Origin: Klebsormidium nitens
Lineage: Eukaryota > Streptophyta > Klebsormidiophyceae > Klebsormidiales > Klebsormidiaceae
DNA length: 64,000 nt
Assembly (NCBI GenBank): GCA_000708835.1
Contig: DF237078.1
Span: 117,143-181,142, forward strand
Direction of reading: 5' to 3'
Under the pieces are notes generated by a model. That model searched no databases. It saw nothing but the letters and a program-made list of their open reading frames with translations, and had not been told where the DNA came from. Below are positions 46,692 through 60,619 of the stretch, in pieces. Position numbers and translations under genes: made by a program. Within the stretch, counting starts at the first letter, position 1. Each line of letters begins with the position of its first letter.

Positions 46692-49600
46692 ATGGCCTCC
46701 GTTTGCCACCACATTCCTCTGAGCCTATTTTCAGGGCATATAGCAGGATTGGAATCATCCCGATTCACTTATCCTAACCCGACGGCCCCCATTGTCCTCC
46801 GGACCCCGTTCTATCCAACCGGCGCTCCGTTCTGCCGTCGAGGAACAGCGCGATATCATCGCAAGTCGCTCAAAGTGTGTGCAGCCGCAGTGGTAAACAG
46901 AGTCGCACACGGTGGTGCAGCAGAGCCAGTAATGTGAGTGGGCTGGTCCCTTGTGCTGAGAGACAATCTTGGCTGGCACTTGCAGACAAATCGTGAGAAG
47001 AATCGAAAACGCCGCTTTCAATTGGATCGAGTCATTGATCATCAGCTTTCTTCAAGCGATTTCCTGTGCTCAGAAGGTTATGTATGCGTGGGCAGGCTGA
47101 CTCTGCTCGGGTCGGCTCACTGGTCTTTATCAGCAAGTGAAGTTCTGCTCCAGAATCATCTTCCACTATGAAACAGTCGGGAATTGCCAATATGTGAAGG
47201 AACTGGATGTTAAGTCTTGGCCTAATGAAAGATCTGAGAAGCTAAACTAGCCCAGCCTCAAGACAGTTTCTAATGAGCGCCTGCCATCCCTGCCCCTTGA
47301 AAGCCAATCACATCACTCTAGTAAGCCACTCAATGACAAAGAATGACTATCTTCATGAGAGGCCTTTTCACACCCCCCTGCAGGAAGACTGTCATCCTAG
47401 GCACTGTGGACGAGAGCGAGAACCTGACGCTGGACAAGATCCGCGACAATCTGATCCGCCAAGAAGACACCATCATCTTCAGTCTGATCGAGCGTGCCCA
47501 GTTCCGGCAAAACTCTGCAGCGTACGATGCAAAGAGTAACTCCGTCCCCGGGTTCGATGGTAGTCTGCTGGACTACCTGCTGAAAGAAACGGAGCACTTG
47601 CACGCAAAGGTGGGCCCAACATCCTTGATGTTTCATACTTCCGTTATGAAAGTAGTCGGTCGGATCTCCTTCGTCACTCGAAGGATTCACAATTTTGACA
47701 CGATCCGTGTCCTATTGAAACCAAAAGGAGGTCTGGGCACTATCATTTTAAGAGTCAGTCAAATGGATGCAGTTCGTCAGAAAGGAAAGGCTGCGGCATC
47801 ACTTTCTGTCCTTCTGAAGAGTAACATATCTTAGTACAAATCCTTGATCATTCTTGCTGCAGGTGCGCCGTTACACGAGCCCCGTGGAGCACCCTTTCTT
47901 TCCCGACGACCTTCCCGAACCCGTCCTACCCCCTCTGGCCTACCCACAGGTGAAACGACTGCAACACTACGGCCTGCCTTCTTATCCAAGCACTGTCCAA
48001 GCGACTCAGGCTCCATTTCAATGTGTTCGTATCGAATTTTCCAGAGTGATTCAGCGATGGACGTGGCTAGGTTTTAACCAGGACTTTTCCCTTGCGTCTC
48101 CCTAAGCACAGTTTTGTGCATGATCGGGAGATGATTCGATACTGTGCCCTCCGACCATGCACAATCTCGCATACTCCCTATTTGCCAAGGTACCCCCACA
48201 ACACCGAGATTTGAGAGAGGTGTCACGGCCAGCAACGCCTCGTTACTGACGAAACTTGCCTCACACATGTGACGCAGATCTCCCTGCCTGCTGCTTCGCG
48301 TATTTCTCGATCTAGTGAACAGTAAGCATTTTGGGGTTCACTAGAAACCCTGACCCGAAAGATCACCCGCTCCGTACCCGTACCCACCCTTATCCCCTAA
48401 GGAACTCTACCCGTCTCCATTAATATTCACTGGCTGTTACTACCCACTACAATGGTTGGGACTCCTTCGCCACATGCTACAATTGACCCACCGCTGCAAC
48501 GTCTTTGGTTCGGGCAGCCCCAAGCAAACCGTTCCAATCGTCGTTCCTGTCTAGATCAGGCTCCGAGAACGATACGTTTGAGCATAAACTTATGTTAATC
48601 ATGCCCTTGCGACCGCAGGTGCTGGCTCCTGCCGCCAAGGACATCAACATCAATCCGCGCATTCGGGCCATGTACTTCGAGGACCTGCTGCCCAAAATCG
48701 CCTCTGCGGGGGACGACGGAAACTACGGCTCCACAGCATGTTCCGACGTCCTCTGTTTACAGGTGCGATGCACAGCAGAGAATGAATTGAATTTTAGATG
48801 CACGCTTTGTTGCGGTGATTGTGCGCCTTTGAGCTTTCGAGCGGCACTAGTTTGCCAGGCCTCTGACCTTTTGCATGATGTGGCCAATTGTGATACGCCT
48901 CACACTCCATCCGGGTCAAGCAAACCAGCGACTTCGCCTCTGGAGGAACTACAATGAAATTGCGGATCGACCAGTGATCGGATGGCCCCCCTGAATTTTG
49001 CGTTTCGGTTCTCTGGACAACCTCGCCTCGGCTTTACGAACCGCCGCGTCATTTAAGCGCGGAATTCGCCAAGGCAAAGCCCATGCAAGTGACCCTTGTT
49101 GCGCTTGCTGTGCAGGCCCTGTCGGCGCGCATCCATTACGGAAAGTTCGTGGCGGAAGCCAAGTTCCGACAGCAGCCGGATCTGTATATTCCACTAATCG
49201 AGGCGCAGGTCAGTGGCTCCTTTTCTCTCTTCTTTCGCGGGCCGCAGTCAAGGAGGCGGGGGATCACTCTGGTCATTGGCACACAATCAGGGCGTACGGG
49301 CTCGCCCGTTAGATGGTGGGACGATTGGATTGACTAGCCATCGCTAAACCGGATCAAAGGGCTTCTGAATCGGAGCGTGCTTGTGAAATGTTTTCTAGTG
49401 GAGCATGTGCGATGGAAGAGTTTTTCTCTCGGTCGGACCCCGTCGTTTCTGAACGGCAGTCCCGATAAGGACTCGGGAGTCGCTAACACGTGGAGGTCAG
49501 TGGTCGTTGTGACGCCAATCACCAGCAGGTTGAAAAGGAGCCTGATTCGAGATCTTTCATAGTTCGCTGTTTGAATTTTTGCTGGATTTCGGCTCCGTAT

Positions 49601-49929
49601 TCAAGTTCCTTATCGAACGTTTGCATTGCGTGGCAGTCTACGAGCCCATGTAATGAAACGCCAGCAAACGTGGTCGGATCCGCTTTCTGCAGGATAAGCA
49701 GGGCTTGGTCGACCTGCTAACCTTCCCGGCACAGGAGCAGAAAGTGCTGGACCGTGTTGAGCTGAAAGCGGCGACGTACGGGCAAGACGTCACGCAGGCG
49801 GCGCCATTGGAGCACCGCACGTACAAGATAGAGCCCAAAGAGATTGCCAGGCTCTACGGGGAGTGGATCATCCCGCTCAATAAGGACGTGCAGATTCAGT
49901 ACCTGCTCAGACGGTTGGATGAGAGATAA
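46692..49929 (+). CDS. CM: Chorismate mutase, plastid type (AroQ eukaryotic class)
   Basis: The enzyme rearranges chorismate to prephenate, the committed step to phenylalanine and tyrosine. Exons: 46692-46933, 47384-47609, 47863-47949, 48619-48762, 49116-49208 and 49693-49929, giving 1029 nt and 342 residues (Arabidopsis CM1 is 334). All phases close. Residues 1 to about 75 are rich in Ser, Thr, Arg and Ala with few acids (ending KVCAAAVVNRVAHGG), fitting a plastid transit peptide. The mature enzyme shows LTLDKIRDNLIRQEDTIIF (active-site helix), the signature HPFFPDDLPEPVLPPLAYP, GDDGNYGSTACSD, RIHYGKFVAEAKF and the end YGEWIIPLNKDVQIQYLLRR. The first exon joins in phase 2 through AT|G. The ATG at 46692 is the first in frame. 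Allosteric type (Trp-activated or not) cannot be told by eye. Confidence 0.95.
48301..48450 (-). mobile_element. MITE-like element, copy 2, in intron 3 of chorismate mutase
   Basis: The reverse complement of this stretch matches 2651-2820 along nearly its whole length. Shared runs include CCCCAAAATGCTTACTGTTCACT, GAGACGGGTAG and CGGAGCGGGTG (the first run split across the terminus), and the outer border TCGAGAAATA. One terminal motif is damaged (AATATTCACTGGCTGTTAC). It sits wholly within the intron 47950-48618 and does not disturb either splice site. Confidence 0.75.
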
Positions 49930-51476
49930 AGTAAGCAGTCCGGTCAGTGAGATGGTCCGAAAGCCCTCCTCGTCGTGTTTGAGTTACAACAGCGTTAGCT
50001 GGAATTGCAACGTCAATGCATTGCCTAAAAGAGAATGTTCGATCGCACTTCTAAGGTAATCTTTAGGGGTCATTACGAGAAGCATCGAGGTAGGCGCTCG
50101 AGGATAATCAGCTCGTCTGGCGCTCGTTCAGCTGATGACCCGCTTGCCGTAATCCGAAACAGCGCCCGGATCCATCTGTCTGCTTGCGATGAAGCTGCGG
50201 GACTTTGCAGAGCAAGTTCCACGGTCAATCGATAGTTGATCAAAATTACCATAACCAGGAGGCCTCTAAATTCACTTTGCCTGCAAGGCCGGCAGCAGAA
50301 ATGTCAAGCATCTGGCAAGCGGCAAGACTGATCCAGGCACGCGTGTTGGTAAGCATGCCTGGTCCAGCATGATCATGCAAAGTGGCATACACAGGGTTAT
50401 GCGTTGCATGCATGTGCCCAGGGCGCCGAGGCCAGCGCGTTGTCCGCAGGCCGCCCATGTGCATATGTACTGATTGATTGCACGCTGAGCGCTTAGTAGG
50501 GGCGCCACCTCCATAATTATAGGTACCGGTAACCGTAGTACTTATAAATGTACCGTTCGGTAAGCTTACAATCTTAGTACACGTACATGGGCAATGGTAA
50601 CTTCTCATTGGTTAACGCCCTTAGCCACATTAGGCAATGCATTGGCAATACATGGACCGTCACGTCGGTGCATTGCCGCGCTTGCAGACGAGGGGATCAT
50701 TGCACGTACCCGGACCGCGGCACCTATCTATACAAATGATTTCGCAGGTAATGACCCTCAAACGTAGATATATGTAATTCGTGATCCATATGCGCATCTC
50801 CATGCACGCGTGGAGTACGCGCGTCCATTTGCCGAATGGACGCGAATCGCATGCTGCACCCCAGCCCGGCCGCAGGCTGCAATTGATTGCGTCTAGAGGA
50901 GAACATGCAATCATGGCTTCAGATTAAACAGTTGACCCATATTGAACTTATCAAACCGTTGGACGGATCCTAAGATCTGTGACTCTATTTTGAGTAGTGG
51001 ACAAGGAGTCGCTTCGTAATCAGAAGGATCGATCATCAGAGTTGAGCTTGAGTCCAATTACGCTAGCAGATAAATCGGTTAACTTGAGATGTTTCGGACT
51101 CTATCGGACAAAAGTGACAGTCAACACAAATATTAGATTACCGATTGGAGCTCTGCATCTCTAACCGGGCGATGGTCCTGGCCATACTCCAATCAGCGAG
51201 ATGGGCTTGGCAATCTATCAGCTCAACTTTGCCCAGAATTAGTATAGAGGTCGCGGACCTCCAGCCTACCGTACACCAACCTGGGACACTTTATCCAATG
51301 CACTTAGACGTGTTAGATGACCACGGTTACCTTCATTCGGACCGCCCATGATTTCTAGAAAGCGACCCTTGCAAACCGCTTTACTTTGCCTGCTGAAGCA
51401 CCACTAGTAAGGAGCGTATTTACAGTGCCGGCCCAAAGCAAACCTGTCCTACTATTACGTAGATAAAGCAGCACTC
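49930..51476. other. Intergenic region between converging CM and ABCG genes
   Basis: It contains both 3' UTRs. No conserved reading frame or RNA gene was seen. Bases 50330-50900 contain many GCATGC/ATGCAT steps but no unit repeat I can delimit. Confidence 0.5.
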
Positions 51477-54400
51477 CTACTGCTTTTTCTTGATCGCCGT
51501 TAGGGGCTGATACCGCACCCGATTATAACGTAGAGTGATGTACGCCAGGAAGTGGGCGCCAATCATGACGATCGTCTGGTAGCCAATGGACTCCCACACC
51601 TGGCACAGGATCAGAAGACGGGCCAAGTGAGCAGACTGGTCAGTCACGGCGTTGATAGTTGGTGTCAATAACGTTCCTCATGACGACTGGTCGAGCAAGG
51701 GGTATCTGTCGGAATCTAGGTTTGAACGTGCACGTCACGATACACAAAGAAAGGACAATAACAGCTTTGCCAAGCTGCTTCTCGGCAAAACGCGCCTTGC
51801 AAACCAAAGCCTCCAGACCCTTACGGTAAGGTCGAAGACTGTACTCAAAGAAGAAACCTCGGGAAGCACCTGATCGAAGACAACGGATCGCCGTACGGGC
51901 GTGACAGCATCAAACGCCCTGACACGACCAAAGGAGGCATGAACGTCGTACCATACAAGTCGCACCTATTTCAGAAGTGGTTCTAGAGCACAACTCTCAT
52001 TTTCTCAAAACACCGGGAGAAGTAAACAGGGGCTCTTTGTTGCTTCTGCACTCACCGTGTAGTCCTCGATGGACAGGTACCGGAGGTACTTGTCCCCGGT
52101 GCTGTAGCAGGTCGACTCAGTGACGTTCGCGCACCCGCTGAAGCTCCGGCCTGCAACAAGGGCTGGCACTGTCAGGAACGAACAACTAAGAGCATGCGGC
52201 CAGGTTTCTGCCAGACGGCGGGTCTCGGATATCCAGTGGCACTACGCGACAGTTACAAACGGTACACTAGAGAAAGAGAGCGCGACCGTCAACGAGCAAA
52301 GCCGGGAATGCTTCAGAGACGAGGCTTTGATGATAATCACTTTCCAATGATTTTGGGTTTCCTGAGTTTCAAGACGGCAAGCTCACCTTCGAGCTCGTTG
52401 ATAGAGAAACCGATGAAGGCCCACTTGATGGGCGACAGGTTGCTGATCCAGCGCAGCGCGACGGGGATGCTGTTCAGGTTAATGTAGAAGCCGCCGAAGA
52501 GCATGCAGATAACGGTCACCAGCGGGCCCAGCGCGAGAGCCACCGGCGGAGTGGGCGCGATCGCTGACACCTGGCAGAACACGATTGGACGGTGCGTTTT
52601 GTGCTGAGATTCCGTGGATATCACATTGAGCCCGTCTAGGCTTCGGAGAGTATAACACAGAGGTTTGCGGAAAAGATGGGGTATGAAGCCACGTGGCTAA
52701 AAGACGCAAACTTTCTGAGCTTCTCTTTGACACCTACACGCCACTTGGATGCAGATAATGCTGTTGCTAACGGAAGAGACGGAGGAAATCTTGTCTGGGA
52801 AACAGGGGAGAACGAAGCCTAAAAGTGATGCTATTTGAGTATGTGTGATTTTCGCGGCAAGCTCAAACTGTCCGCAAAAAGAGAAAGGAAAAGAAGAGAG
52901 CACTCGGCAGAAAGTCTTGACAGGAGATTCATAACCCTGCAAGCAACCGTCAGGAGGTATCATTATGTTGATTTCTAGTTCATTTCATAGTAGGGCTTGA
53001 ACATGTTTTTCTTAAGGGTTCAGCTCGCGGGCACCACCAGAAAAGACACCGGTTTTAAGGGCCTTAGGACTTGTTTCTCTCAAAATTTTGGCTCTGACAA
53101 ACTCAATATGTCAAGTTCCCGCAACAATGAGGTTCCAGGACTTCAACATTGAAAGGCTGCGGCGTACGGCAACGTACCAGCAGGCCGACGCCGTTCATGG
53201 CGGTGAATTCCCAGATGCCGATGAGGAGGTAGCGGAAGAACTTGCCGGCGTCGTGCTGGAAGCCGACGATCCAGTAGACCACCGTCACGAAAATGATGGT
53301 GGCAATCACGCGCAGCGGCCACTCCCTGTGACAACCAAAACCAAGCAGAGCGCTTACACTTTGACAATGAAGAACTAACGTGGCCGCGGGACGAAACCAT
53401 TTTCATGTCCGGAGAGCCGTACTCACATAGACCGATAAGCAGGACGCCGAGTGGACCGCTCACGCTCGTATGGGACAGGCCGCAACGGCCAGCGGATCGA
53501 AATGGGTTCTGTTTCACGAGAGGCCGTTATCACACAGACATAAAGCGGGGCACGGCGCAGTTTTAACACATTCTGTCCCGAGTTGTAGTGCTCTAAGGGC
53601 CCTGCCCACCCGCTACCCCCAAATCGATTGAAGGTTTAACGAGCAAATGATCTAATGTGGCATGAAGTTCCAACAAGGACACGAGAATACTCGGTGTGGG
53701 TGTGCCATCGAGTAGGTTCGAAGTGGAAGGAGATAACCGGAGCGAAATGCACCGATTTCTTTAAGGACCTGGAATGCAGCCGATGTACGTGTTGCGGCGG
53801 GCCTCTGTCCATCTGACAGGTACAGCAGTGGTTGAGTGCCTTTCAAAATCCAGACTCGAAGAGAGGACTGCCAAGGCTTCCCTAAATACAGAACCAATCA
53901 CCATGTCTAAGACGAACGGCGGCACTCCAAGAAAACTTGGCAGCAAACAGTGAAGAAATAGGGACAAGAAGAGAGCAAGCGGCTGAGAATGAACCCTTAC
54001 GCAATAACCTTGGCGGGGTAGAAAGCGGAGACCCGGTATGCATTGGCGGCTCTCTCGCGGGCAACTGGGGAAGGAAAATGCACGGTTCGGCATGAGCAAC
54101 AAGCTACTCCGACGCGTTTGTGACTGTGTCGAAGCCGCTCGGGTTCACTTGTGAATGCCAACGCGACATCATCGGGGTTGCCGTGTAGATGCAGATTACC
54201 GTGTGCAAACTCTTTATATGACGGTATGGAAGAGAGAAGTACGCAGAGCAGGAAGGCCGCAAACAACTCATTAAGGTTCCCTCCACTGTAGTGATCTAGC
54301 CTGACGTTTGGAATGAAAAGGCCACGTCAAGCGATGCAACAGAAGAAGGTTGTAGGAGTGACAGGGTTGCTAGAGCCATGCTCAGAGTAAAAGCGGTCTG

Positions 54401-57400
54401 CGGAGCCAAACTCACTGACGGCCCGCTCCACCGGGAATGTCGTGATCATTTGGAACACTCCGTTGAACGCCTGCGGACGGCAAGCACGTGCTTTTTACGG
54501 AAACGCAAAGGTAGGGAATGACGCTCTGGTCGAATGATTGAATGCAGACGAGATGGGACGCCCTCATAGTAGGATCAAACTCACACGCTGGTTGAGAATT
54601 CCACTGCAGACAACCACTTGGATGGACGCATACGTGGATGAAAATAAGCACGAAGCTAGGGAGGCGCAAGCAAATGATGACTCCTGGCTCACAGAAGAGT
54701 TCAGCATGTTCTGGGAAAGCGAAGTCAACTTCGAAACAATTTCTTAAAGGAGCGACATTCTTGTCAACCGTAGCGATGCAAACCTCTACTATACCTGGGC
54801 AGCGTCTGAGTGAGTGAAGTGACAAATCCCGCTGTAAGAAATGATCGATCGTACCAGGACCCAATCGCCCTTGTTTCGTTCGGGCCCTGTTCGGGGCACT
54901 CACCACAAAGATAGTGGTGAAGAAGATGACCCCCGTCCGGTTCTGCAGGGCCTTCTGGTCGTTGCCGACGGTCGAGAAGAGCGCGCCCACGATGCACGAC
55001 ATCACTATGCTCTGCAAGAGACGCACGTGCCACGTGTAAGTGAGAGGACAGATCTGCAGATGGAGGTGCCAAAAGGTAACGGTTCGGGAACATTGCAGCT
55101 TTTTCAGAAGACTCGCGCACCGACACTTAGCAGGTCGCAGATACATAGACGTGCGTTGCCCCAACCTAAGGTAGGTTGGTTCGTGACAAGGTCGAAGAAA
55201 GCGCAAAAGCAGGCGGCATATGTTTATACACCCAGCATTCTGGAACTTCAAGGACAATCAATTATCTGCTGTTCAAACAAACGTTCCACAAATGTCGCCC
55301 TCAATAAAACTACAATTCGAGCAGCCAACCGCGAGCTGCCACGTGTCCTCACCTGGACGAGCGCAATCATGAGCGGCAGGCGGTCCCTGCTGGTCTGGAT
55401 GAAGGCCCGCCAAAGGAGCACCCGGAACTGGAGGATCCAACTGCTGGCGTACTTGCCCAGGCTCGAGTCCTCCAGACCCTTGCTGAGGTCACCCTTGGTG
55501 ACGTCAGCGCCCGCCGGAGTGACCTCAGGCAGGTTCTGTAGGGGGGTGCGGGATACATTGGCTTATGACAGGACCGAGGGCAATAAGGAGAGATTGCTAG
55601 AAGAAATCTGTTGGCGGGAAGGCGGACCGCACGCTTGACAAAAAGCGGCCAACATTCGGCTCGCCCCTCTGCAGTTTCCACAGCAACCCATTCGTGGACA
55701 GCAAGCAACTTGAATAGGGGCTTGGGAAACGGTACACAAATGCGACCGGTTTGAAAAAGCGACTGTTTGCCCGAGGCTCCGCGCTGACGGTCGCCCAAAA
55801 AGGCACGCGGTCAGAGATTCGCAGCGACACTCAGTTGCATTTCTAGGGATTTTGCGTCGCTGGAGAGCCACGTACGGGACGCACCCTTCAATTGTTGGAG
55901 CCGAAACCCCAAAAGTGTAAAGTGGTAACTAACTAACTAACTAACTAACGCGGCCCAGGATAAACGTGCCCCTCGCCTCACCTTTTGCCACTCGGCCTGC
56001 AGCATCTTGACGCGCCCGGTGCTCTCCTTCTCGCGCTCGGGGTCCCGGGAGTCGAGCGAGATCTTGTCCATGAAAAAGTCGGCTGCAAAGAAGGGGAACC
56101 AAAAATGGTGGATGAGGATTCAGCGAACAGGAGATCTGGAGAGGCATAATGCAATCTCTAAGCGGTGACGAAAGCGACCGGCCGTAGCCAGCAAACAGTA
56201 GGGCGCCACGTGCTCTGGTCAAAGAAGACGGTTGACTGATAGATGCGTTCCGCAAATTAAAGAGATGGAAGATTCTCGATTCTGGCCTAGATCAGATCAA
56301 CAGACATCCGCGCATTGTCAAGTGCCAAAGGACAACGTGTCTCAATCCGCCCAATCCGAGTTTCGCGCGCTTCGAGCACACAATATATGCTGGCATAATG
56401 ACTACATCCCGCAGAGCGGCGCCTAAAACATATGCAGCGGAGCTTATTCGGTGCCTCAGCAAGGAGTCCATAACCGGGCTCTTAGATGAGGAGAGGAGAA
56501 ATCAAAACGTAGCAATTTCTCACCAGTCGAACGACATCAACCAGCAGCATTACTGTGACTGGGTGGATGTTCTCAGCTTAAAAATGCTCACCTGGATTGA
56601 AATGCTGTGGGCACGTGAGGCCTTTGGAGTCGAAGTATGCAACGGCCTGGCTGGCCGGCCCGAAGTAGATCATCTCTCCTTCGGAGAGCAACAGGAGGTC
56701 CTCAAACTGCAGGATTTGGAAAACGAAGCGTTTGAAGCATATTTTTTGGGGCGATTAGGACGACATGCCCTTGCTCTGAGGTGCTATCATCGTGTGAGCA
56801 AACAACGTGAAGAAACGAAATTTTTAGCAAGATTCACGCCGCAAGATAGCTCGACAAGAGCGAGTGACTGGGCCCCCGAACACTCGATGACTAGTTAACA
56901 ACTCTTGTTCAAAGAAGGTCCCATAGACTACGCGAGAGAGCCCAATAAGCAAACAGTCCAGGGTCTTTGTTTTGACGTCGGGCATCAGAGAATCAAGCTC
57001 TCGGGTCGGAAGAATAAGAGTGAAACAGAAGAGCAGCAGGGAGACGGCGTACCAGTGCGTAGATGCTGCTGCGAGGCTGGTGGATGGTGCTGCAGATTGG
57101 AACAGCAAGCGAGCTCAGTGGCATGACTCTGAGTCACAAAGACTGAATGATCTGCAGCGCTTTTCTTTTGCACCCTCTGGGGCCAGCGAACGAGTTTACA
57201 AGTATAGAAGCCTTCTGAACGTCGATACGAAACTGCGTTGTCATCTGGCTCATCCACAAGGCAAGCAGTTCCCGAAGCCGCCTATTCGGATGGAATACTA
57301 AAGGACCCCGAGCGCTTGTCCTTCCGATATTGATAAGGCGCCTAGATTTCATTTTGAATGTTGCTATCTGGAGAACTGCACCCACGACTTCAATGGTACA

Positions 57401-60400
57401 ATCACCATGCAAAGTGCCCGCTTTGTTGGATGGAGCACTTGCTCGAAGGTGCGCGCAACCTGCTGAAAGCGATTGTCAAGCCCTCAGCATTGAGTTGCAC
57501 TGCGCATCCGTCATCCGGGAGCACAGCTTCGGAGAGAAGAGCGGCTCACGAGATGATGGTGCGGCCCTTGTCGGCCAGCGCGCCCAGGCTGCTCATCACA
57601 TTCAACGCCTGGAAACTGCAAAAAGGAATGACGACAAGATATGAGCGGGGCTGCATCGTACGACGATCAAGATGTGGTCAAATCCCGAGATTGCATTTTG
57701 GAGCGAAAGGAGCACAAGAGTAGCAGTTCTAAAGAAGCAAATGATGGACCGGGTGATAGAAGTATAAGGTAGACAAAGAGAGGGGGATGTGCAGACAATG
57801 CAAGCTAATTGTGCGGTCTCAACACGGCTCCACTTTATCTGATGAGATGAAGCAAAGAGGACAGGCACGAGAGAATAAGGCAATAGGAACGATGCTCATG
57901 AGGAATGGCTGCCACTTGTTTCGGAATTGCGGTCACTATTTTTTGCAGCAGCCGTAGGGCTAACCTGTCCAGCCCACTCGTTGGCTCGTCCAGAAAGATC
58001 TGCAGAGGGTTCGAAACCAGTAGTGTCAGAGAAGCAAACTACAGAACCAGTACAACTGATTGACCTGCGAAGAAACCACCTGGTGAAAATGGAAAATGAT
58101 GGAAACGTCACTTCGAAAAACAGGGCTGATTGCCTCCCTTGTTGACGTGACATGTTCCAAAAACGGTAAGGCTTTTTATTCGTGATCCTATTGGCCGAAA
58201 CCCTTACCGGGTTGACCGCATTGACCGAAATCGGAACTTGAGCGACTAAAATCCCCTACTACCCCCAGCAAATTCCCCGCTGCGAAAACGAGACATCCTT
58301 AACCCCGTATCAAACCCTTCATCGCAAACTCCCCTTTCAAAGGGGAGAACATTCTTGTTGCATCCAAAGTGCTTGTAGATGTGGCTAGAACCTCGTTAAG
58401 ATTCACCTAAATCAACCGAACGGCTCAAAGGCACAAACAACGTCCAAGCTTCCAATCTTGGACAGCAAGATTGCTTCGATCTACCCACTCACGCATTCTG
58501 GTGGCACTGAAAGACACCACCTAGAACCAGTCCCTTCGCATTAGGCCAGATTTGTATCTCATCTGAACTCAACCCCACTGCACAAGCTACCGCACAACAG
58601 CCCCCCAGAGCAAACCGCTCACCATGGACGGGTTGGAGAGCATCTCCACAGCGATGTTGGCCCGCTTGCGCTCGCCGCCGCTGACCCCTCGCCGGAACGC
58701 ATTCCCGATTATCGTGTTGCGCGCCTTGCCCAGCCCCAGCTCACTCACAATCGAGTCCACGCGCTCCATCTTCTTTTGGGGGGACATCTTGCTGGGCAGC
58801 CGCAGCAGCGCAGCGGTCGTGAGCGTCTCCTGAACCGTCAAGCTGCTGTAGAGGACGTCGTCTTGCATCACCTAGGGAGTGGGTAAGAAGTCAAGCGGTT
58901 AGAGAGTGGGGCTGGCAACTAGCATCACTTGGGGGAGGGGGGGATGTATCAAGGTGGTTAGGGGGTGGAGTAGCGGTCTTGCATCACCTGGGAAGGGGTG
59001 TGACAGAAGTGATTAGAGACTGGAATAGCAGTTTTGCATCCCTCAAGGAAGAACAAGTGAAACCGAGGGGGTGAGACGGTGGATTAGGAATCTTGCCACA
59101 CTTGAGAAGGGGGGTAGATTGGAACGATGGACCGAAGGATGGATATGACTGCTCCCAGGGGGGGGGAGTATGATGGGATTGCCCTGGCCCATGATCCTTT
59201 CAAGGGAACAAGGTGCATAGCCTTTGATAAGATGATCCCAAGGCTGGCCAATGTCAGCATTATTTAACACCATATCAGGGGCCTTCCCTGAGTTAGTACT
59301 TCCTGAACCTGCTGAGACTGTTAATCAAATGTTGCTGCGGAATCTTAATGGTGGTCAGACCTTGCCTACGGGCGGAACAAGCCTAAGAGATAAAATACAT
59401 TTGAATCAATCTCATACTCCTTTCACAAGGAGGAACTTCCTTCCCCAAGGAAAACTTAAAGGAGAAAATTCCCTGCAATCTGCCCACACTTCAAGAACAA
59501 TTATTTCACCATTTTCACAACAGCTTCTCAGCTGGTGCGACAAGGAACAATTTCGTGGCAACCCCTGCTTTGGAAGAACCGACTTTCACCCTCCTGGAGA
59601 TGTATCCAAGGCGCCTTATTGGGTGCAACCAATGACCTTTGAATTGAAATGCGGGTGCAGATGGTCCCCTGAGAGGGGCTACTCACATATGCAGTGATGC
59701 GCTTGAATGTATTCTCCCTCGGCTTGCCGTTCACCAGGATCTCTCCGTCCAAAGTGCCCACCCGCTGCAGCCGCCCCGCCAGCGCATTCAGCAAGCTGGT
59801 CTTCCCGCTCCCTAGAAAGATGCAGAGCATCCACTCGTTCCAATCAAATCAGAGGTACTTCATTCTGCCCGACTATCCCGTCAAGGACAGAATCCCATCT
59901 TGCAACAGACAAAATCCAATTGCCAATCAAAGAAAACATAAATCACTAGCCGGTGGTCATACCGTGCTTTCTTTGCAACCGTTCAAGGTGGTTAAAGTTT
60001 CCAAATGCAATGATGGCTGGAAACGGGCAAGGAATCTGGCCCTGGTCTGGTGCTTAACAAGAAAAGAACATAAAGAATCAAACCACACTTGGACAAAACC
60101 CCAAACAGTGAAGCCTGGCTGGATAGCCGCGGTCAACGATGGGCAGCGACGAAATGCTCAAGAAAGTACCAAAACCCCGTGCTAAAGCACAAAACTCCAC
60201 TCATTTCCCCAGAATGTGGAGAATACCAGAATGTCCACAGTATCATCCTCACTTAGAATCGACCGGGTTCGCATTCCTGAGTTGCATGACTTACCCGTGG
60301 GCCCCATGATCGCCACAAAGGTCCCCGCCCGCACCGTCCCTGAGAGGTTCTTAAGGATGCGCTTCGTGACCTTGCCCTCCTCGGCCTTCCCCTTGCCCTT

Positions 60401-60619
60401 CTTGACCACTATGCTGTAGTTGAGCTGCCGCCACTCCAGAGACACCCGCACCGTCTGTGCCGAGAGGCTGAGTGTGGCGTCCTTCAGCTTGCGAGAGTGG
60501 CCCTTCTCCAAGTCGTGCGCCGCCGCATCTCCATGGGGCGCCTGCATTTCGAGCGCGGCATGGGCCTCGTGCGCACCATTTGCAGTGTGTGCAGCATGAA
60601 TGCCGTTCTCAGGGTCCAT
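51477..60619 (-). CDS. ABCG7: ABCG (WBC) half-size transporter, ABCG7-like
   Basis: ABCG half transporters dimerise and export lipids, hormones or secondary compounds. Exons: 60619-60295, 59811-59687, 58871-58623, 57999-57965, 57615-57550, 57089-57053, 56706-56592, 56082-55982, 55535-55353, 55011-54904, 54470-54416, 54064-54001, 53325-53178, 52570-52387, 52150-52056 and 51599-51477, totalling 2013 nt (670 residues). All phases close. The ABC domain has Walker A GPTGSGKT (106-113), signature VSGGERKR (213-220), Walker B IFLDEP (234-239) and H-loop TIHQPRSS (His271). The membrane half has about six hydrophobic spans (for example VFFTTIF-type in exon 10, IFVTVVYWIVGF, LVTVICMLFGGFYI, IVMIGAHFLAYIT). 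Between the last spans lies an extracellular loop with paired cysteines (SGCANVTESTC). Motifs such as ERAANAYRVS and WAFIGFSINELEG match the ABCG7 branch. Substrate is unknown. Three exons are under 70 nt. Confidence 0.93.
55926..55949 (+). repeat. (TAAC)6 microsatellite
   Basis: Six exact TAAC units in an intron of the ABCG gene, about 30 bp beyond the donor of the exon 56082-55982. Confidence 0.9.
58862..59110. repeat. Imperfect tandem repeats of 55-59 bp beside an ABCG exon
   Basis: The motif (C)TTGCATCACCT(A/G)GG recurs at about 58862, 58919, 58978, 59033 and 59092, spaced 55-59 bp, each followed by a G-rich stretch and GGTTAGAG/GATTAGAG-like text. The first unit includes the first bases of exon 3 (VMQD) and its splice acceptor. 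The others lie in the intron and are diverged. Confidence 0.7.

Noticed and set aside
54412-55257. 281-codon minus-strand frame in the ABCG region
   Set aside because: It reads through an intron. Only the portion 55011-54904 encodes transporter sequence; the rest is chance.
54841-55638. 265-codon plus-strand frame
   Set aside because: It lies opposite ABCG exons and introns and has no recognisable content.
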